From Bacteroidaceae bacterium (GTDB lineage Bacteria; Bacteroidota; Bacteroidia; Bacteroidales; Barnesiellaceae_A), in NCBI GenBank assembly GCA_017561285.1, contig JAFZDG010000304.1:1-9328 (forward strand): 9,328 bases of DNA, in the 5' to 3' direction. The notes beneath the pieces were generated by a model. That model searched no databases, had not been told where the DNA came from, and worked only from the letters and a program-made list of their open reading frames with translations. Shown piece by piece: positions 7,154 to 9,328 of the stretch. How positions within the stretch are numbered: position 1 is the stretch's first letter; every line of letters starts with the position of its first letter. Both the position numbers and the translations under genes were made by a program.

Positions 7154-8278
7154 TTATTTATTGAGCAACATAGGCATAAGCAACATAAGCAACTCTTCGT
7201 TCTCTTCGTTTTCGAGAGGACAGATAACACCGGCACGACTTGCATCAGAGAGCGATACTGTCACCTCATCCGATTGTATGGTATTGAACACCTCGATAAG
7301 TTTGGGTGCATTGAAGCCAATGGTGAAAGGTGTTCCGGCATAGTTGCAATCGACAGTCTCGGTAGCTGAGATCGAATAGTCGATATTTTGGGTAGAAACG
7401 ACCATATGACGATCATCGAAAGCAAGCTCAATAAGGCCCAAAGCTTGGTCGGAGAAAACCGACACACGACGCAATACATTGACAAACAATGCGCGATCGA
7501 TAGTGAGCATATTGGGACTGTTTTGAGGTATTACCGAGTTGTAGTTGGGATAGTTACCCTCGATAAGACGACAAGTCAACACAAAATTCGAAAGAGTGAA
7601 TCGTGCGCTCTTCTCATCGAAGTTAATCGCTACCTCACCACTCTCTTTGGGAAGGATAGCTTTGAGCAATGTGGCCGGCTTCTTGGGTAAAATGAACGAA
7701 GCACGCACACCGGCTTGAACCGAGAGGTCGCGGAAACGCACCAATTTGTGTATATCTGATGCAACAAAGGCGATATTATCGGGGAATATATCGAAATTGA
7801 TACCGTTCATAATAGGACGGTAAGTATCATCGGCAGTAGCAAAGAGTGTATAGCCGATACCTTTGAGCAAGCGCTCGGCTGGCATAGCAATGGCGGTTGC
7901 GTCATCACTCAAAGGACGAGCTTGAGGATACTCACTACCATTGACACCCATCAGATTGAAGTGTCCGTTTTGATATTTGATATAGATTTCAAGATTGTCA
8001 TCGTTGATTTCAAACTCAAGAGGTTGTTCGGGCAACTCTTTCAAGGGATCGAGCAAGATTTTGGCCGACACTGCAAAACAACCACTGCCTACGGCCTCAA
8101 CTATATCGATGGTAGTAGTCATTGTTGTCTCTTGGTCAGATGCAGTTACGATAAGATTGTTACCCTTCAACTCGAAAAGGAAGTTTTCGAGAATTGCCAT
8201 TGAGTTCTTTGAGTTGATAACTCGGCTGATAATTTGCAAATGCGAGAGCAATGCAGTACTTGATACGATAAATTTCAT
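7154..8278 (-). CDS. dnaN: DNA polymerase III beta subunit (sliding clamp)
   Basis: DnaN forms the ring-shaped dimer that slides on DNA and tethers polymerase III and other partners through its hydrophobic pocket. The 374-residue protein has the normal three-domain length. Visible family features are MKFIVSSTALLSHLQIISRVI at the N-terminus, DTYRPIMNGINFD (151-163), ASDIHKLVRF (173-182), EGNYPNYNSVIP (240-251) and the C-terminal LLMPMLLNK (366-374), matching the classic MPM-x-L pocket strand. It is the first gene of the minus-strand operon, with the exonuclease gene 6 nt downstream. The start region is A-rich with no Shine-Dalgarno sequence. The gene is away from dnaA here, as I recall is common in Bacteroidota. 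Expression of all six operon genes probably depends on the 8279-8415 region. Confidence 0.97.
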   Translation of the reverse strand: MKFIVSSTALLSHLQIISRVINSKNSMAILENFLFELKGNNLIVTASDQETTMTTTIDIVEAVGSGCFAVSAKILLDPLKELPEQPLEFEINDDNLEIYIKYQNGHFNLMGVNGSEYPQARPLSDDATAIAMPAERLLKGIGYTLFATADDTYRPIMNGINFDIFPDNIAFVASDIHKLVRFRDLSVQAGVRASFILPKKPATLLKAILPKESGEVAINFDEKSARFTLSNFVLTCRLIEGNYPNYNSVIPQNSPNMLTIDRALFVNVLRRVSVFSDQALGLIELAFDDRHMVVSTQNIDYSISATETVDCNYAGTPFTIGFNAPKLIEVFNTIQSDEVTVSLSDASRAGVICPLENEENEELLMLLMPMLLNK

Positions 8279-8323
8279 AACTATATGTTTTTTCTTGTTT
8301 ATATTCCTAAAATCTTTTTTTCA

Positions 8324-8342
8324 CAGCCTTTACATACGGCTG
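8324..8342 (-). other. Small hairpin in the possible dnaN leader
   Basis: CAGCC and GGCTG form a 5-bp stem around a 9-nt loop, about 45 nt before the dnaN start codon and just downstream of the best promoter-like box. On the minus strand it is followed by A residues, not U residues, so it is not an intrinsic terminator. It could shape the 5' leader of the operon mRNA. A stem this short can occur by chance. Confidence 0.2.
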
Positions 8343-8352
8343 GTTTAACATA

Positions 8353-8360
8353 CAAAAATA
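8353..8360 (-). promoter_or_regulatory. Candidate Bacteroidota -7 box for the dnaN operon
   Basis: Read on the minus strand this is TATTTTTG, a full match to the TAnnTTTG -7 consensus of Bacteroidota housekeeping promoters, 74 nt before the dnaN start codon. The nearest upstream TTTG (minus strand, 8393-8396) is about 32 nt away, too far for the usual spacing near 20, so the -33 box is weak or missing. The A/T-rich context makes chance matches likely. Confidence 0.35.
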
Positions 8361-8403
8361 GACAAAATATTTGATACATCATAGCGATACACCAAAAATT
8401 TAC

Positions 8404-8411
8404 TAACTTTG
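8404..8411 (+). promoter_or_regulatory. Candidate Bacteroidota -7 box next to the 8416 start codon
   Basis: TAACTTTG matches TAnnTTTG exactly and ends 4 nt before the ATG at 8416. Transcription from this box would begin at or within a few bases of the ATG, giving a leaderless or almost leaderless mRNA. The nearest TTTG upstream (8370-8373) is 30 nt away rather than about 20, so the -33 element is not convincing. Confidence 0.4.
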
Positions 8412-8415
8412 TAAT

Positions 8416-9054
8416 ATGAGAGTAAGCAAACGCAACAGACATCGCATAATATACTCTATCATAGCATTTTTACTATTGATAGCAGGCATTGCTTTTGCCT
8501 GCCTGCGTCATCTCAGCCAACAAAAAGAAGAGCTCGCAGCCTACCACAATGCCGCACCCGCTCTACACATAGCCTACCCCCGCAAAGCCACTGTATGGAG
8601 TATTACCGATATATACAGCTTCCCTCACGATATACCACTCATCGCACTACCCGCAGAGCCGCACACAACAACAAGATTTCATTCAAGCTCTCCATCAATA
8701 CTCATTGCCATATACCCCGACTCAACATGGGCCGTATGGAGCGCCATACACCCCGGCACAACAGACAACATCACAACCTATTTCTGCGACAAGATAAGCA
8801 ACGGATTTACTCCGGTCAAGGAGAAGAAACAAAAGGGATATATATATCACTTTGCCACTCAAGACAACCATTTTCTACATCTATATGAGCAGTCGGGTGT
8901 AATAGGATATAGTTACCATGAAGAACTATTAATACACCCCGGCAACGACACCACCCTGCATCGCGCCATCGAAGAGAGTACAATGGTGGTGGGAAACAGA
9001 TTTTTTCGCTACCACAACAACAAGTGGCAGTGGCAATACACAAAAGCCCAATAA
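8416..9054 (+). CDS. Unrecognised membrane-anchored protein with extracytoplasmic domain
   Basis: I do not recognise this 212-residue protein. It starts with a strongly basic stretch (MRVSKRNRHR) followed by one hydrophobic segment (about 11-30), which predicts an N-terminal anchor with the rest outside the cytoplasm. The outer part has scattered aromatic and histidine residues, including TWAVWSA (104-110), GYIYHFATQDNHFLHLYEQ (141-159), GYSYHEELLIH (164-174) and a tryptophan-rich end KWQWQY (203-208). No catalytic motif, lipobox or repeat is seen. Its codons are conspicuously rich in A and C. The ATG at 8416 directly follows a TAnnTTTG box; no later methionine precedes the membrane segment. 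It is divergent from dnaN and converges on a tRNA gene. It could be a short relative of larger Bacteroidota membrane proteins, but that is speculation. The intact frame and plausible topology support a real gene. Confidence 0.75.
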   Translation: MRVSKRNRHRIIYSIIAFLLLIAGIAFACLRHLSQQKEELAAYHNAAPALHIAYPRKATVWSITDIYSFPHDIPLIALPAEPHTTTRFHSSSPSILIAIYPDSTWAVWSAIHPGTTDNITTYFCDKISNGFTPVKEKKQKGYIYHFATQDNHFLHLYEQSGVIGYSYHEELLIHPGNDTTLHRAIEESTMVVGNRFFRYHNNKWQWQYTKAQ

Positions 9055-9092
9055 CAATCGATTATTCTCAAGCCACATATCTACAACAACTC

Positions 9093-9119
9093 TCCCGACA
9101 ACATTCGGGACAACATCGG
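9093..9119. repeat. Short tandem repeat overlapping a 6-bp inverted repeat
   Basis: GACAACATTCGG (9097-9108) is followed at once by GACAACATCGG (9109-9119), an imperfect tandem copy. The same bases contain the inverted repeat TCCCGA (9093-9098) and TCGGGA (9105-9110) with a 6-nt loop. It lies about 40 nt after the 8416-9054 gene and might act at its 3' end, or be a replication-slippage duplication with no function. Confidence 0.4.
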
Positions 9120-9153
9120 CTTGCAATCACCACACACAGAGATGTATATAAAA

Positions 9154-9185
9154 AAAGCGAGGCTGTTGTTTAACAGTCTCGCTTT
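9154..9185 (-). terminator. Rho-independent terminator of the tRNA-Leu gene
   Basis: A 14-base inverted repeat (9154-9167 and 9172-9185) with a 4-nt loop starts 5 nt after the tRNA 3' end. On the minus strand the stem has one A-C mismatch and ends in a run of seven U residues (9156-9150), a classic intrinsic terminator. On the plus strand the mismatch becomes a G-U pair, so the hairpin may also close the transcript of the convergent 8416-9054 gene, though without a long U-tract. Confidence 0.85.
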
Positions 9186-9189
9186 ATAG

Positions 9190-9273
9190 TGTCCGAGATG
9201 AGATTCGAACTCACACAGGCCTACGCCCACTACCCCCTCAAAGTAGCGTGTCTACCAATTCCACCACCCGGAC
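9190..9273 (-). tRNA. tRNA-Leu (anticodon GAG)
   Basis: Read on the minus strand this folds as a class II tRNA. The 7-bp acceptor stem pairs GTCCGGG with CTCGGAC (one G-U). The D-arm contains AATTGGTAGA. The anticodon stem CTACT/GGTAG closes the loop TTGAGGG, giving anticodon GAG, which reads CUC and CUU. A long variable arm forms a 4-bp stem (GGGC/GCCT), and the T-arm has TTCGAAT. The discriminator base is A, as expected for leucine. CCA is not encoded (the following bases are CTA), so it must be added by the tRNA nucleotidyltransferase. No convincing promoter is visible in the 55 bases upstream before the window ends. Confidence 0.95.
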
Positions 9274-9328
9274 AAGTATCTCTATATTTTCACTATGCGA
9301 ATGATAGGCTGAGTGCCCAAAACAGGAC

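Noticed and set aside
9056..9148. Open frame after the 8416-9054 stop, possibly a frameshifted C-terminus
   Set aside because: The 212-residue protein has a plausible natural end. The downstream frame is Thr/Ser/His-rich low complexity containing the tandem repeat, with no sign of a domain continuing.
9190..9273. tRNA-Leu as an integration site for a mobile element
   Set aside because: No integrase, direct repeat of the tRNA 3' end or foreign-looking DNA is visible within the window.
1..9328. A previously undescribed defence or mobile system
   Set aside because: All genes but one are recognisable housekeeping families in a tightly packed arrangement. Nothing suggests a defence island, transposase, reverse transcriptase, CRISPR array or toxin-antitoxin pair.

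Overview
The window looks like core chromosome from a member of the Bacteroidales (phylum Bacteroidota). The lines of evidence are a DUF4835/PorD-type protein known mainly from this phylum, no well-placed Shine-Dalgarno sequence before the genes (A/T-rich start regions instead), promoter-like TAnnTTTG boxes, and protein sequences resembling Bacteroides/Porphyromonas/Barnesiella-type homologues. Family or genus cannot be fixed from this window; a Barnesiellaceae- or Muribaculaceae-like gut organism is only a guess. I see no insertion sequence, prophage, CRISPR array, toxin-antitoxin pair or defence island.

Layout. Positions 1-20 are an A-rich leader with no separate feature. recJ (21-1745, +) is followed by a 10-bp hairpin (1770-1803) that separates it from a convergent block of six minus-strand genes. 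In transcription order these are dnaN (8278-7154), a DEDDh 3'-5' exonuclease (7147-6365), coaBC (6359-5151), a DUF4835/PorD-type secreted protein (5142-4240), recN (4233-2572) and rlmB (2561-1827). The gaps between them are only 6, 5, 8, 6 and 10 nt, so they almost certainly form one operon driven from the 137-bp region 8279-8415. That region also carries a possible promoter for a divergent plus-strand gene (8416-9054) encoding an unrecognised membrane-anchored protein. This gene converges on a tRNA-Leu(GAG) gene on the minus strand (9190-9273), and a strong hairpin with a U-tract (9154-9185) terminates the tRNA. Positions 9274-9328 show nothing convincing. No gap without a gene exceeds 300 bases.

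How the genes fit together. The operon joins replication (sliding clamp), a nuclease of the proofreading superfamily, double-strand-break repair (RecN), rRNA methylation (RlmB), coenzyme A synthesis (CoaBC) and a periplasmic protein linked to type IX secretion. RecJ, convergent to this operon, adds 5'-3' single-strand exonuclease activity to the repair theme. The region is mostly ordinary housekeeping DNA. The details most worth a second look lie in coaBC. It has a ten-A homopolymer exactly at the CoaC/CoaB junction, where either slippage frame hits a stop almost at once. It also has replacements at two active-site positions of the decarboxylase half.
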